NCBI RefSeq assembly: GCF_032931615.1
Contig: NZ_CP136759.1
Coordinates: 2,867,001 to 2,931,000, forward strand
Source of the DNA: Palleronia sp. LCG004
GTDB taxonomy: Bacteria; Pseudomonadota; Alphaproteobacteria; Rhodobacterales; Rhodobacteraceae
Length of the DNA stretch: 64,000 nt
Reading direction: 5' to 3'
Below are positions 7,706 to 17,440 of this stretch, piece after piece. The stretch's first letter is position 1; the number at the start of each line of letters is the position of its first letter. The notes beneath the pieces were generated by a model. That model searched no databases. It was given only the letters and a program-made list of their open reading frames with translations, and was not told the DNA's origin. A program made the position numbers and the translations under genes.

Positions 7706-9748
7706 GTGAGCGGACTCGACGAGATCCTGACGCGGGTCTTCGGCTTCGCCGATTTCCGCCCCGGCCAGCGCGAGATCGTCGAGGCGGTGGCCGGCGGCGA
7801 GGACGTGCTCGCCATCATGCCGACGGGCGGCGGCAAGTCGCTCTGCTACCAGCTTCCGGCGCTCGAGGGGACGGGGACGACGCTCGTCATCTCGCCGCTC
7901 ATCGCGCTGATGCGCGACCAGGTGCGCGCGCTGAGGGCATCGGGCGTGGCGGCGGGCGCGCTCACCTCCGGCAATACCGACGAGGAGAGCGACGCGGTCT
8001 GGCGCGGGCTCGAGGATGGCAGCCTCAGGCTTCTCTACATGGCACCCGAGCGGCTCGCCTCGGGCGGGATGGAACGGGTTCTGCGGCAGTCGGGCATCGC
8101 CCGCATCGCCGTGGACGAGGCGCATTGCGTCAGCCAGTGGGGCCACGATTTCCGGCCGGACTATCTCAGGATCGGCGAGCTGCGCCGCGCGCTGGGCGTG
8201 CCGCTTGCGGCCTTCACGGCGACCGCCGACGAGGAAACCCGCGCCGAGATCGTCGAGCGGCTCTTCGGGCAGGACGCGACGCCGCGCCAGTTCCTGCGCG
8301 GCTTCGACCGGCCGAACATCCATCTGGCCTTCGCCGCCAAGGACGGGCCGCGCCGGCAGATCCTCGATTTCGCGGCTGCGCGGCGCGGTCAGCCCGGCAT
8401 CGTCTATTGCGGCACGCGCGCCAAGACCGAAGGGCTCGCGCAGGCGCTCGGCCAGGCGGGACATGCCGCCTGCGCCTATCACGGCGGGATGGAATCCGAC
8501 GCCAGGCGCGCCGTGGAGGAACGTTTCGCGCGCGAGGACGGCCTCGTCGTCTGCGCGACCGTGGCCTTCGGGATGGGCGTCGACAAGCCCGACATCCGCT
8601 GGGTCGCACATGCCGACCTGCCGAAGTCGATCGAGGGCTATTACCAGGAGATCGGCCGCGCGGGCCGCGACGGCGCGCCCGCCGATACGCTCACGCTCTA
8701 CGGTCCCGACGACATCCGTCTGCGCCGCACCCAGATCGACGAGGGTCTCGCCCCGCCCGAGCGCAAGAGCGCCGATCACGGACGGCTCAACGCGCTTCTG
8801 GGGCTGGCCGAGGCGCTCGGATGCCGGCGGGTGCAGCTGCTGGGCTATTTCGGCGAGGCGGCCGAGCCCTGCGGAAATTGCGATCTCTGCGATCGTCCGC
8901 CCGAGACCTTCGATGCGACCGAGGCCGTGCGCATGGCGCTCTCGGCGATCCTCAGGACCGACGAGCGGTTCGGCACGGGCCATCTCATCGACATCCTGAC
9001 GGGCAATCCGACCGACAAGGTGCGCGAGCGCGGGCATGACGACCTGCCGACCTTCGGCGTCGGTCGTGCGCACGACAAGCGGCACTGGCAGGCCGTGTTC
9101 CGCCAGATGATGGGCCGCGACCTGGTCCGGCCCGATGCCGAACGGCACGGCGCGCTCAGGATGACGCATGCCGCGCGGCCGATCCTGCGCGGCGAGGCGG
9201 GGATCGAGTTGCGCCGCGACGCGATCGCGCGCCGCGAGGGGCCGGTGCCGCGCGCGCTGGTCGCCGAGGAGGACGCGCCGCTTCTGTCCGCGCTGAAGGC
9301 GCAGCGGCGCGCGCTGGCCGAGGCGCAGGGCGTTCCCGCCTATGTGATCTTTGCCGACCGCACGCTGATCGAGATGGCCGAGCGCCGCCCCCGGAGCCTC
9401 GACGAGATGGCGCGGATCTCGGGCGTGGGCGCGGTGAAGCTCGACCGGTTCGGCGCGACCTTCCTCAAGGTTGTGACGGGCGAGGCCGAGGAGATGCATC
9501 CCGCGCGCCGCAAGCTCGCGGGCCGACCGCAGGGCGCGCTCTACGACCGGCTGATGGAGGCGCAGCAGCGCCTCGCGCGCGGCGTGGACGGCACCGACAA
9601 GCCGCTCAGCTGCGCGTCGAACACGCTGAGCTGGATCGCCGAGCGCAGGCCCGACTCGATCGAGGCGCTGGCACGCGCGCCAGGCCTCAGCGCGCCCAAG
9701 CTCGACCGGTTCGGCCGTGCCTTCCTCGACGCCGTCGACGAGGGTTGA
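7706..9748 (+). CDS. recQ: ATP-dependent DNA helicase RecQ with two HRDC domains
   Basis: 3'-5' helicase of recombination and fork repair, 680 residues, GTG start. Visible in order: Walker A MPTGGGKSLCYQLPAL (about 35-50), DEAH box VDEAHCVSQWGHDFRPDYLRIG, helicase motifs GRAGRDG near 313, the RQC zinc site with Cys residues in AEPCGNCDLCDRP, then HRDC domains. Two HRDC-like blocks are recognisable, each ending in a similar phrase (GAVKLDRFGATFLKVV and SAPKLDRFGRAFLDAV), whereas E. coli RecQ has one. The GTG start puts the helicase core at the usual N-terminal distance. No operon partner is evident. Confidence 0.95.
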   Translation: MSGLDEILTRVFGFADFRPGQREIVEAVAGGEDVLAIMPTGGGKSLCYQLPALEGTGTTLVISPLIALMRDQVRALRASGVAAGALTSGNTDEESDAVWRGLEDGSLRLLYMAPERLASGGMERVLRQSGIARIAVDEAHCVSQWGHDFRPDYLRIGELRRALGVPLAAFTATADEETRAEIVERLFGQDATPRQFLRGFDRPNIHLAFAAKDGPRRQILDFAAARRGQPGIVYCGTRAKTEGLAQALGQAGHAACAYHGGMESDARRAVEERFAREDGLVVCATVAFGMGVDKPDIRWVAHADLPKSIEGYYQEIGRAGRDGAPADTLTLYGPDDIRLRRTQIDEGLAPPERKSADHGRLNALLGLAEALGCRRVQLLGYFGEAAEPCGNCDLCDRPPETFDATEAVRMALSAILRTDERFGTGHLIDILTGNPTDKVRERGHDDLPTFGVGRAHDKRHWQAVFRQMMGRDLVRPDAERHGALRMTHAARPILRGEAGIELRRDAIARREGPVPRALVAEEDAPLLSALKAQRRALAEAQGVPAYVIFADRTLIEMAERRPRSLDEMARISGVGAVKLDRFGATFLKVVTGEAEEMHPARRKLAGRPQGALYDRLMEAQQRLARGVDGTDKPLSCASNTLSWIAERRPDSIEALARAPGLSAPKLDRFGRAFLDAVDEG

Positions 9749-9802
9749 GGGTCCGGCGCGCGCAGGTATGATCCCCCGCTCATCAACTCATAGGAACCGC
9801 CC

Positions 9803-10573
9803 ATGCTGATCGTCCTGTCGCCCGCGAAGAAGCTCGACTGGGACGTGCCGCACGACGAGGTGCGGCAGCCCGCCTTCCAGGAGGAGGCCAACATCCTCGC
9901 CGGACATGCGCGGGAATTGTCGGTTGACGATCTGAAGGCGCTGATGGGGCTCAGCGACGATCTGGCGCGGCTGAACCGCGACCGGTTCCACGCGATGGAC
10001 GAGGCGTCCGATGCCGACAACAGCCGCCCCGCCGCGCTGGTCTTCGCGGGCGACACCTATCAGGGGCTCGAGGCGCGCACGATGGAGCCGCACGCCATAG
10101 CTTTCGCCGAGGATCGGCTGCGGATCCTGTCGGGCCTCTACGGGTTGCTCGGGCCGCTCGATTCGATCCAGGCCTACAGGCTCGAGATGGGCTCCAGGCT
10201 CAGATCCGGGCGCGGCGGGAACCTCTATGCCTTCTGGGGCGACCGGATCGCCCGGGCACTCGACGCTCAGGCGGCGGCGATCGGGACCGATACGCTCGTC
10301 AATTGCGCGAGCCAGGAATATTTCGGCGCGGTCGATCGCAAGGCGCTGGGCCTGCGCGTGATCACGCCGCGCTTCCTCGAGGACGGACCCAAGGGGCCGC
10401 GCGTGGTCAGCTTCCATGCCAAGCGCGCGCGCGGTGCCATGGCGCGCTTCGTCTGCGAGAACCGCCTGACCGATCCCGACGCGATCACGGGCTTCGACGC
10501 TGGCGGCTACGTCCATATGCCCGAGCTGTCCGACGGGCCCGACCAGCCGGCCTTCCTCCGCCGCGCGGCCTGA
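9803..10573 (+). CDS. yaaA: Peroxide stress protein YaaA (DUF328)
   Basis: 256-residue cytosolic protein. MLIVLSPAKKLDWD at the start, YQGLEARTM and LRILSGLYGLLGPLDSIQAYRLEMG in the middle, and a C-terminal VVSFHAKRARGAMARF block are the signature of the YaaA/DUF328 family. In E. coli YaaA lowers intracellular iron during peroxide stress and binds DNA. ATG 9803 opens directly on the conserved block. It follows recQ after 54 bases in the same direction. Confidence 0.93.
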   Translation: MLIVLSPAKKLDWDVPHDEVRQPAFQEEANILAGHARELSVDDLKALMGLSDDLARLNRDRFHAMDEASDADNSRPAALVFAGDTYQGLEARTMEPHAIAFAEDRLRILSGLYGLLGPLDSIQAYRLEMGSRLRSGRGGNLYAFWGDRIARALDAQAAAIGTDTLVNCASQEYFGAVDRKALGLRVITPRFLEDGPKGPRVVSFHAKRARGAMARFVCENRLTDPDAITGFDAGGYVHMPELSDGPDQPAFLRRAA

Positions 10574-10713
10574 CCGCCCCGCACGCGGAAATGTCAGCGA
10601 CGGAGGCGGGGATTGCGGTTCGCGCGCCGGGACGGCTCTGTTAGGCTCGGGAACACAACCGCTGCGGGCGCGGGCATGCCGCGCGCGACGAGCAGGGACG
10701 AAGGAGGTGCTCC

Positions 10714-12033
10714 ATGTCGATCTTTTTTCGCGGCGTTCTCCTGGCCGTGGCGCTTCCGGGCGTGGCCCTGGCGCAATCCGCGTCCGAGGCCCCGGCCCCG
10801 AGGGTTTCCGCCACGCCGCCCACCGTAACGCCGAGCCTCCGACCAGCGGCGCGGCCCGATCCCGCACCGGCCGAGATCCCCGCCACGCCCAGCACGGCCG
10901 AGGCGCGTGCCTTCGCGGAGTGGGTCTCGCGGTTCCGGGGCCGCGCACTCACTCAGGGCGTGTCCTCGCAGGTCTTCGATGCCGCGTTCGAGGATGCGGC
11001 TTATCTGCCCGAGGTGATCGCGCGCGACCGCAATCAATCGGAATTCACCTCGACGATCTGGCAATATCTCGACCGCGCGGCTTCCGATGCCCGGGTCGAG
11101 AACGGGCGCGCGGCGCTGCGCGAACACGGCCGCATCCTCGACGCGATCGAGGCACGCTACGGCGTCGAGAAGGAGGTCGTGACGGCGGTCTGGGGGCTCG
11201 AATCGGCCTATGGCACGCGGCGGGGCGACATCGACATCGTCTCCGCGCTCGCCACGCTCGCACATGACGGGCGGCGCGGTGCCTTCTTCGAGGCGCAGCT
11301 CGTCGGCGCGCTCAAGATCGTGCAATCGGGCGACGTGGCACCGCGGCAGATGACCGGAAGCTGGGCGGGCGCGATGGGACACACGCAGTTCATCCCGACC
11401 TCCTACATCGCCTATGCGGTCGATTTTACCGGCGACGGCCGGCGCGACATCTGGAGCGACGATCCGACGGACGCGCTCGCCTCCACCGCCGCATATCTCG
11501 CGAATTTCGGCTGGGTGACCGGCCAGCCATGGGGTGTCGAGATCCGTCTGCCCGAGGGCTTCGACTATTCCCAGGCCAGCCGCCAGATCAAGCGGATGCC
11601 CTCCGACTGGGCCGCGGCAGGCGTGACCGGGATCGACGGCGCGGCCGTCGAGGATTTCGGCGAGGCGTCGATCCTGCTGCCGGCCGGGGCGTCCGGTGCC
11701 GCGTTCATGATCTTCCGCAACTTCGAAGTGATCGAGCGGTACAACGCCGCGGAGGCCTATGTCATCGGAGTGGGCCACCTGGCCGACCGCCTCGCGGGCG
11801 GGGACCCCATCGATGCCGACTGGCCGCGCGACGACCGGGCGCTGGCCTTCGCCGAACGGGTTGAGCTTCAGCGCCGACTGACCGAGGCGGGCTACAATAC
11901 CAGGGGGGCCGACGGGATGATCGGGCCGCTCACCATCGGGGCGATCCGCAACTACCAGCGGGCCTCGGGCGCGATCCCCGACGGCTATGCCTCGCTGAGG
12001 CTTCTCGATACGCTGCGCTCGGACGGAAGCTGA
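10714..12033 (+). CDS. Periplasmic lytic murein transglycosylase (MltB-like) with PG-binding domain
   Basis: 439 residues. Signal peptide MSIFFRGVLLAVALPGVALA, then a proline-rich linker (about 22-60), an SLT_2/MltB-type catalytic domain and a C-terminal peptidoglycan-binding domain 1 (ALAFAERVELQRRLTEAGYNTRGADGMIGPLT). The catalytic Glu is in VVTAVWGLESAYGTRRG; GAMGHTQFIPTSYIAYAVDFTGDGRRDIW is the substrate-groove signature. It cleaves MurNAc-GlcNAc bonds, giving 1,6-anhydro products. The ribosome binding site GAAGGAGG is seven bases from the ATG. Convergent with aroC, 3 bases between stops. Confidence 0.92.
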   Translation: MSIFFRGVLLAVALPGVALAQSASEAPAPRVSATPPTVTPSLRPAARPDPAPAEIPATPSTAEARAFAEWVSRFRGRALTQGVSSQVFDAAFEDAAYLPEVIARDRNQSEFTSTIWQYLDRAASDARVENGRAALREHGRILDAIEARYGVEKEVVTAVWGLESAYGTRRGDIDIVSALATLAHDGRRGAFFEAQLVGALKIVQSGDVAPRQMTGSWAGAMGHTQFIPTSYIAYAVDFTGDGRRDIWSDDPTDALASTAAYLANFGWVTGQPWGVEIRLPEGFDYSQASRQIKRMPSDWAAAGVTGIDGAAVEDFGEASILLPAGASGAAFMIFRNFEVIERYNAAEAYVIGVGHLADRLAGGDPIDADWPRDDRALAFAERVELQRRLTEAGYNTRGADGMIGPLTIGAIRNYQRASGAIPDGYASLRLLDTLRSDGS

Positions 12034-12036
12034 CGC

Positions 12037-13140
12037 TCAGCCGATCCGCCCGCGCGGGCCCGGCCCCACCTGCGCGCGGTGCAGCAGCAGATGGTCGAGC
12101 ATCACCGCCGCCGCCATCGCCTCGGCCACGGGAACGGCGCGGATCCCGACGCAAGGGTCGTGGCGGCCCTTGGTGACGATCTCAGTGGGCTCGCCCGACT
12201 TGGTGATCGTGCGCCGCGTCTGCAGGATCGACGAGGTCGGCTTGACCGCAAAGCGCAGCACGATGTCCTGCCCGGTCGAGATCCCGCCCAGGATGCCGCC
12301 CGCATGGTTCGATCCGTATTCCGGGCCGTCCGGTCCCATGAAGATCTCGTCGGCATTGTCGCCGCCCGTGAGGCCGGCTGCCGCCAGCCCCTCGCCGATC
12401 TCGACGCCCTTGACGGCGTTGATGCTCATCATCGCGGCGGCAAGCTCGGTGTCGAGCTTGGCATAGATCGGCGCGCCCAGCCCTGCCGGTGCGCCGCTGA
12501 TCGAAAGCTCGATCATCGCGCCGACGGACTGGCCGTCCTTGCGGATCTCGTCGAGATACTCACCCCATTCGACGGCGGCTTCCGCGTCGGGCACCCAGAA
12601 CGGGTTGCGCCCGATCTCGTCCGCGTCGAACCGGGCGCGGTCGATATGCCGCGCGCCCATCTGCACCATGTAGCCGGTGATGGCGAGCCCGGGCGCGAGT
12701 TCCGCCAGCACCGCGCGCGCGACGCCGCCCGCGGCGACCCGCGCCGCCGTCTCGCGCGCCGACGACCTGCCGCCGCCGCGCGGATCGCGGATGCCGTATT
12801 TCTGCCAATAGGCGATATCGGCATGTCCGGGGCGGAATTTTTCGGCGATCTCGCCGTAATCCTTGGACCGCTGATCGGTATTCTCGATCATCAGCTGGAT
12901 GGGCGTGCCGGTCGTGCGCCCCTCGTAGGTGCCCGACAGGATCCTGACCGCATCCGCCTCGCGCCGCTGCGTGGTATAGCGCGACGTGCCGGGCTTGCGG
13001 CGGTCCATCCAGACCTGGATCGCCTCCTCCGAGATCTCGATGCCCGGAGGGCAGCCGTCGACCGTCGCGCCGAGAGCCGGGCCGTGGCTTTCACCCCAGG
13101 TCGTGACGCGGAAGAGATGTCCGTAGGTATTGAGGCTCAT
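12037..13140 (-). CDS. aroC: Chorismate synthase
   Basis: Last step of the shikimate pathway: 5-enolpyruvylshikimate-3-phosphate to chorismate, using reduced FMN. 367 residues. Signatures: [18 protein letters not shown] at the N-terminus, [46 protein letters not shown], and [13 protein letters not shown] near the C-terminus. ATG 13140 (MSLNTYG) matches family N-termini; the frame extends upstream without similarity. Its promoter shares the divergent region with the thi riboswitch. Confidence 0.97.
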   Translation of the reverse strand: MSLNTYGHLFRVTTWGESHGPALGATVDGCPPGIEISEEAIQVWMDRRKPGTSRYTTQRREADAVRILSGTYEGRTTGTPIQLMIENTDQRSKDYGEIAEKFRPGHADIAYWQKYGIRDPRGGGRSSARETAARVAAGGVARAVLAELAPGLAITGYMVQMGARHIDRARFDADEIGRNPFWVPDAEAAVEWGEYLDEIRKDGQSVGAMIELSISGAPAGLGAPIYAKLDTELAAAMMSINAVKGVEIGEGLAAAGLTGGDNADEIFMGPDGPEYGSNHAGGILGGISTGQDIVLRFAVKPTSSILQTRRTITKSGEPTEIVTKGRHDPCVGIRAVPVAEAMAAAVMLDHLLLHRAQVGPGPRGRIG

Positions 13141-13187
13141 GGCCCGGGTGTTAGCGGCCCGCCCGCCGCCGCTCAAGCGGTTTCGCC

Positions 13188-13216
13188 TTGCGGCACGGGG
13201 CGAAGCGGCCTAGCGT
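13188..13216 (+). promoter_or_regulatory. Candidate sigma-70 promoter of the thi operon
   Basis: TTGCGG (13188-13193) and TAGCGT (13211-13216) are separated by 17 bases. Transcription would start near 13223, exactly where the TPP aptamer begins. The position supports the assignment more than the hexamers do. Confidence 0.45.
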
Positions 13217-13223
13217 CCGGGCT

Positions 13224-13307
13224 ACCTCGGGGTGCCCGCATGGGCTGAGATGCGCGAAATCGCGAACCCGTTGAACCTGAACCGGTTAGAACCGGCGGAG
13301 GGAAGGT
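13224..13307 (+). promoter_or_regulatory. TPP riboswitch (THI element)
   Basis: Contains the hallmark core: GGGGTGCCCGC, then GGCTGAGATG, a short variable hairpin (GCGAAATCGC), ACCCGTTGAACCTGA, and a closing GGCGGAGGGAAGGT whose end pairs with the opening ACCT as stem P1. It binds thiamine pyrophosphate. Located 48 bases before thiB, it should repress thiBPQ when TPP is plentiful, probably at translation since no terminator stem is obvious after it. Confidence 0.95.
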
Positions 13308-13354
13308 CGGTCTTCGTTGCGCCACTTCTCCGTCCGGGATGGAAAGGATACGCG

Positions 13355-14338
13355 ATGAAACCGCTCTTCGTCCTCGGCATCGGACTTCTCGGATGTCCCG
13401 CGCTCGCGCAGGATCGCCCCGTCCTCGACGTCTATACCTACGACAGCTTCGTCAGCGACTGGGGCCCAGGCCCCGCCATCGCGGAGGCGTTCGAGGCGGA
13501 ATGTGGCTGCGAGCTGAACTTCACCGCACCGGGTGACGGGGCCGCGCTTCTCGCGCGTCTGCGGCTCGAAGGTGCGCGCAGCGATGCCGACGTGGTCGTG
13601 GGGCTCGATACCAACCTGATGGCGGCGGCCGGGGAAACCGGGCTCTTCGCGCCCCACGGGATTGACGACATCGCATGGGATCTGCCGGTCGAATGGAACG
13701 ATCCCACCTTCCTGCCCTACGATTGGGGCTATTTCGCCTTCGTCCACGAGGCCGATTTCGACCCCCCGACAAGCTTCCGCGACCTCGCCGAGGGCGATGC
13801 CTCGATCCTGATCCAGGACCCGCGCTCCTCCACGCCGGGGCTGGGCCTCCTCCTCTGGGTCAGTGCCGCCTATGGCGACGAGGCCCCCGCCATATGGGAA
13901 GGGCTTGCCGACAACATCGTCACGGTGACGCCCGGCTGGTCCGAGGCCTACGGCCTCTTCCTCGAGGGCGAGGCCGACATGGTCCTGAGCTACACGACCT
14001 CGCCCGCCTATCACGCCATCGCCGAGGACGACGACAGCAAGCGCGCGGCCCTCTTCGACGAAGGCCACTACCTCCAGATCGAGGTCGCGGGAATGCTCGC
14101 GGGCAGCGATCAGCCCGATCTTGCGCGCGACTTCCTGCGCTTCCTCGCCGGCGACGCCGCGCAATCGGTGCTGCCCACGACCAACTGGATGTATCCCGCC
14201 CGCATCCCCGAGGAGGGCCTCCCGGAGGCCTTCGGCGATCTCGTCTCGCCGGGCACGGCGCTGCAATTCCCGCCCGGGGAGGTGCCCGCGATCCGCGACA
14301 CCGCGCTCGAGGCCTGGCTCGCCGCGCTGAGCCGGTGA
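13355..14338 (+). CDS. thiB: Thiamine ABC transporter, periplasmic binding protein
   Basis: 327 residues with a signal peptide (MKPLFVLGIGLLGCPALAQ). The mature protein starts DRPVLDVYTYDSFVSDWGPGPAI and includes FTAPGDGAALLARLRLEG and VVVGLDTNLM, as in ThiB/TbpA thiamine-binding proteins. It delivers thiamine or its phosphates to ThiP. ATG 13355 is chosen because the upstream extension of the frame reads through the TPP aptamer. The stop overlaps the GTG start of thiP. Controlled by the riboswitch. Confidence 0.95.
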   Translation: MKPLFVLGIGLLGCPALAQDRPVLDVYTYDSFVSDWGPGPAIAEAFEAECGCELNFTAPGDGAALLARLRLEGARSDADVVVGLDTNLMAAAGETGLFAPHGIDDIAWDLPVEWNDPTFLPYDWGYFAFVHEADFDPPTSFRDLAEGDASILIQDPRSSTPGLGLLLWVSAAYGDEAPAIWEGLADNIVTVTPGWSEAYGLFLEGEADMVLSYTTSPAYHAIAEDDDSKRAALFDEGHYLQIEVAGMLAGSDQPDLARDFLRFLAGDAAQSVLPTTNWMYPARIPEEGLPEAFGDLVSPGTALQFPPGEVPAIRDTALEAWLAALSR

Positions 14339-15879
14339 TCCGTCCCGCGACGGTCGCGGGGGCCCTCGCGGGCGGCCTCGTCCTCACGCTGATCCTCGGC
14401 AGCATCGCGGCCGTGGCCTGGACGGCCGAACCCGGCGCCGGCCTCGGCCCGTCGGACTGGGCCGCGCTGCGCTTCACGCTCTGGCAGGCGGCGCTCTCGG
14501 CGCTCTTCAGTGTGGCACTGGCCGTGCCGGTCGCCCGCGCGCTTGCACGGCGGCGCTTTCCGGGGCGATCGCTCGTCGTCACGGCGCTGGGCGCGCCGTT
14601 CATCCTGCCGGTCATCGTGGCGATCCTGGGCCTCGTGATGATCTTCGGTCGCGGCGGCGCGCTCAACTGGGCGCTCGGGGCGCTGGGCCTGCCGCCCGTC
14701 GGGATCTACGGGGCCTGGGGCGTCGTGCTGGCCCATGTCTTCTTCAACCTGCCGCTCGCCACGCGGTTGATCCTGCAGGGTTGGCTCGACATCCCCGCCG
14801 AACGGTTCCGCCTTGCCGCATCGCTGGGGATGGCCCCGCGCGCGCTCTTCCTCCGGATCGAGGTGCCCATGCTTGTCAGGGTCGTGCCGGGGGCGGCGCT
14901 TGTCGTGTTCCTCATCTGCATCACCTCCTTCGCGGTTGCGCTGACGCTCGGGGGCGGGCCGCGTGCCACGACGGTCGAGCTTGCGATCTACCAGGCGTTC
15001 CGCTTCGATTTCGACCTCGGCCGGGCCGCGCTTCTGGCGCTCCTGCAACTCGGGATCACGGTGCTGGCCGCGCTCCTCGCGCTCGCCGTCGCGACGCCCG
15101 ACGCGATGGGGGCGGGGCTCGACCGGCCGCCGCGGCGCTGGGGCAATCCGCCGGTGACCTTCGACGCGGTCGTGCTGGCCGTCGCGCTTCTTTTCCTGCT
15201 GGCCCCGATCGCGGTCCTGACCGCGCGGGGATTGCCGCAGCTGGCGGGCCTTCCGTCCGAGATCTGGTCGGCCGCGTCTCGTTCCTGTGCGGTGGCCATG
15301 GGATCTGCCGCGCTGACCATCGCGCTCGCGCTGCCCATCGCGATCGCGGTCGAGCGGATCCGCGGCGGGGCGGCCCGCGCGCTCGAGATCGCGGGAATGA
15401 TGGGCATCGCGGCATCGCCCCTCGTCATCGGAACGGGGCTCTTCGTCGTGACCTTTCCGATCATCGCACCCGATCGGCTGACCCTGCCGGTCACGGGCCT
15501 CGTCAACGCGGTGATGGCGCTGCCCTTCGCGCTCCGCGTTCTCGTTCCCGCCGTCGCGCGGACCGAAGCGCAGTTCGGCCGCCTCGCCACGTCGCTGGGG
15601 ATCGAGGGGGCCGCTCGGTTCCGCCTCGTGATCCTGCCGCGGATCGGGCGGCCGCTGGGTTTCGGCGCGGGTCTGGCCGCGGCGCTGTCGATGGGCGATC
15701 TCGGGGTTGTCGCGCTCTTCGCGGATGCCGACGACGCCACGCTGCCGCTGCAGCTCTACCGGCTCATGGGGGCCTACCGGATGGACGACGCGGCGGGGGC
15801 GGCGCTTCTGTTGCTCGCGCTCAGCCTTGCGGCCTTCTGGATCTTCGACAGGGGAGGGCGCGTCGATGCTCAGGCTTGA
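14335..15879 (+). CDS. thiP: Thiamine ABC transporter permease
   Basis: 514-residue fused inner-membrane permease with two binding-protein-dependent transport modules, about 12 helices. Each half has an EAA loop contacting ThiQ: DIPAERFRLAASLGMAPRALF in the first half and EAQFGRLATSLGIEGAARFR in the second. GTG 14335 overlaps the thiB stop (GTGA), the usual coupling; a longer open frame upstream is a shadow of thiB. Confidence 0.94.
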   Translation: MIRPATVAGALAGGLVLTLILGSIAAVAWTAEPGAGLGPSDWAALRFTLWQAALSALFSVALAVPVARALARRRFPGRSLVVTALGAPFILPVIVAILGLVMIFGRGGALNWALGALGLPPVGIYGAWGVVLAHVFFNLPLATRLILQGWLDIPAERFRLAASLGMAPRALFLRIEVPMLVRVVPGAALVVFLICITSFAVALTLGGGPRATTVELAIYQAFRFDFDLGRAALLALLQLGITVLAALLALAVATPDAMGAGLDRPPRRWGNPPVTFDAVVLAVALLFLLAPIAVLTARGLPQLAGLPSEIWSAASRSCAVAMGSAALTIALALPIAIAVERIRGGAARALEIAGMMGIAASPLVIGTGLFVVTFPIIAPDRLTLPVTGLVNAVMALPFALRVLVPAVARTEAQFGRLATSLGIEGAARFRLVILPRIGRPLGFGAGLAAALSMGDLGVVALFADADDATLPLQLYRLMGAYRMDDAAGAALLLLALSLAAFWIFDRGGRVDAQA

Positions 15880-16561
15880 AGACCTGCTTCTCGCGCGCGG
15901 GGATTTCCTGCTGGGCGCGAGCGTCTCGATCCCTCGGGGCGCGCGCGTCGCGATCCTCGGGCCTTCGGGCGCGGGAAAATCCACGCTGCTCGACGCAATC
16001 GGCGGGTTCCTCGCGCCCGATCACGGCCGTATCCTCTGGGAGGGTCGCGACATCACCGCCGTGCCGCCCGCGGACCGGCCGGTCGCGATGATCTTTCAGG
16101 ACAACAACCTCTTCCCGCATCTCACAGTCGCGCGGAACGTGGGTCTCGGGCTCAGGCCGAACGGCCGTCTCGATGCCGCCGACCGCGCCCGCGTGCTGGG
16201 CGCGCTCGCCGATGTCGGCCTCGATGGCATGGCGGAGCGTCGTCCCGCCGACCTCTCCGGCGGCCAGCAAAGCCGCGTGGCGCTGGCGCGCGTGGGCCTG
16301 CAGGATCGTCCGATCCTCCTCCTCGACGAGGCGTTCGCGGCGCTCGGCCCCGCGATGAAGCGCGAGATGATCGCGCTGGTGACCCGGTTCTGCGATGCGC
16401 GCGACCTAACGCTGCTGATGGTCACGCACGACCCCGAGGATGCGCGACGCCTCGATGGCGACATCATGGTCGTGGCGGATGGCGGCGTGAGCGCGCCCGC
16501 GCCCGCGCGCGCCACACTTGCCGATCCGCCAGCATCCCTCGCCGCCTATCTCGCGGGCTAG
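15866..16561 (+). CDS. thiQ: Thiamine ABC transporter ATPase
   Basis: 231 residues, cytosolic face of the transporter. Walker A GPSGAGKST, Q-loop FQDNNLFPHLTVARNVGLGL (the NNLFPHLT phrase is typical of ThiQ), signature LSGGQQSRVALAR, Walker B PILLLDEAFAAL and switch His in VTHDPEDA are intact. One small difference: SGGQQSR rather than the commoner SGGQRQR. Starts within the last 14 bases of thiP. Convergent with petC through a shared terminator. Confidence 0.95.
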   Translation: MLRLEDLLLARGDFLLGASVSIPRGARVAILGPSGAGKSTLLDAIGGFLAPDHGRILWEGRDITAVPPADRPVAMIFQDNNLFPHLTVARNVGLGLRPNGRLDAADRARVLGALADVGLDGMAERRPADLSGGQQSRVALARVGLQDRPILLLDEAFAALGPAMKREMIALVTRFCDARDLTLLMVTHDPEDARRLDGDIMVVADGGVSAPAPARATLADPPASLAAYLAG

Positions 16562-16572
16562 GGGCGGAAACG

Positions 16573-16603
16573 AAAAAAGCCGCCCCGGGGGGCGGCTTTC
16601 TTG
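16573..16603. terminator. Bidirectional terminator between thiQ and petC
   Basis: AAAGCCGCC (16576-16584) pairs with GGCGGCTTT (16591-16599), with an A-run before and a T-rich stretch after, so it can act on both strands. It lies between the convergent ends of the thi and pet operons. Confidence 0.85.
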
Positions 16604-16621
16604 GATTTCATGCCGGGGCGG

Positions 16622-17428
16622 TCAGTGGCCCTTGTGCTTGATCTTGCGCTTGTGCGGCGCCCAGATCCGCTTGTTCGTGAGATAGAGCAGCACCGCCAGC
16701 ACGCCCAGCATCAGCACGCCGGTAAAGCCCGCCTGCTTGCGCGCTCCGAGCTTGGGCTCCGCCGTCCACATCAGGAACGCCGCGACGTCCTGCGCGGTGG
16801 ATTCCAGATCGGTGGGGCTGCCATCCGCGAAGGGCACGTCGTCGCCATAGAGCGGCGGTGCCATCGCGATCCATCCGCCCGGAAACGCCTCGTTCTCGTA
16901 GAGGACGGCACCGGCTTCCTCGCGCTGCTCGCCGGTATATCCCGTGAGGAGCGAGGCGATGTATTCCGGTCCGCCCATCCCGTTGACGAGCTGGCTGATC
17001 CCGGTGCCGTAGGGCCCGTGAAAGCCCGCCCGCGCCTTCGCCATCAGGCTCAGGTCGGGCGCGTTCGACAGCGACGATTGCGGGAAATGGTCGGTCGGGA
17101 TCGCGGGACGATAATCGCCCTGACCGTCCAGCAATGCCTCGTCGTAGACCTCGTAGAACTCGGCATAGGCGCGGACCTGCGGCTCGGGCAGCGCGGGGCC
17201 GCCCTCCTCACCGAGCGCACGGAACGCCACGTAGCGCAGACCGTGGCAGGCCGAGCAGACCTCGGTATAGACCTGCAACCCGCGCTGGAGCTGCATCTGG
17301 TCGTAGCTGCCGAAGGGCCCCTCGAACGAGAAGTCGAAATCGGTGACGTGCCCTTCCTCGGCGGCGAGGGCGGGACCGCCCGCCAGGCCGAGAGCCAGCA
17401 TCGCGCCGAGGGTGAGTTTCCTAAGCAT
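16622..17428 (-). CDS. petC: Cytochrome c1 of the bc1 complex
   Basis: 268 residues. Signal peptide [22 protein letters not shown], then a mature domain with the heme c site [12 protein letters not shown] near 57, the axial Met region [15 protein letters not shown], and a C-terminal membrane anchor ([29 protein letters not shown]). It passes electrons from the Rieske protein to cytochrome c2. Two adjacent ATGs (17431, 17428) exist; an AAAGGA five bases before 17428 favours the second. Last gene of petABC. Confidence 0.97.
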   Translation of the reverse strand: MLRKLTLGAMLALGLAGGPALAAEEGHVTDFDFSFEGPFGSYDQMQLQRGLQVYTEVCSACHGLRYVAFRALGEEGGPALPEPQVRAYAEFYEVYDEALLDGQGDYRPAIPTDHFPQSSLSNAPDLSLMAKARAGFHGPYGTGISQLVNGMGGPEYIASLLTGYTGEQREEAGAVLYENEAFPGGWIAMAPPLYGDDVPFADGSPTDLESTAQDVAAFLMWTAEPKLGARKQAGFTGVLMLGVLAVLLYLTNKRIWAPHKRKIKHKGH

Positions 17429-17440
17429 CATGGTCCTTTC

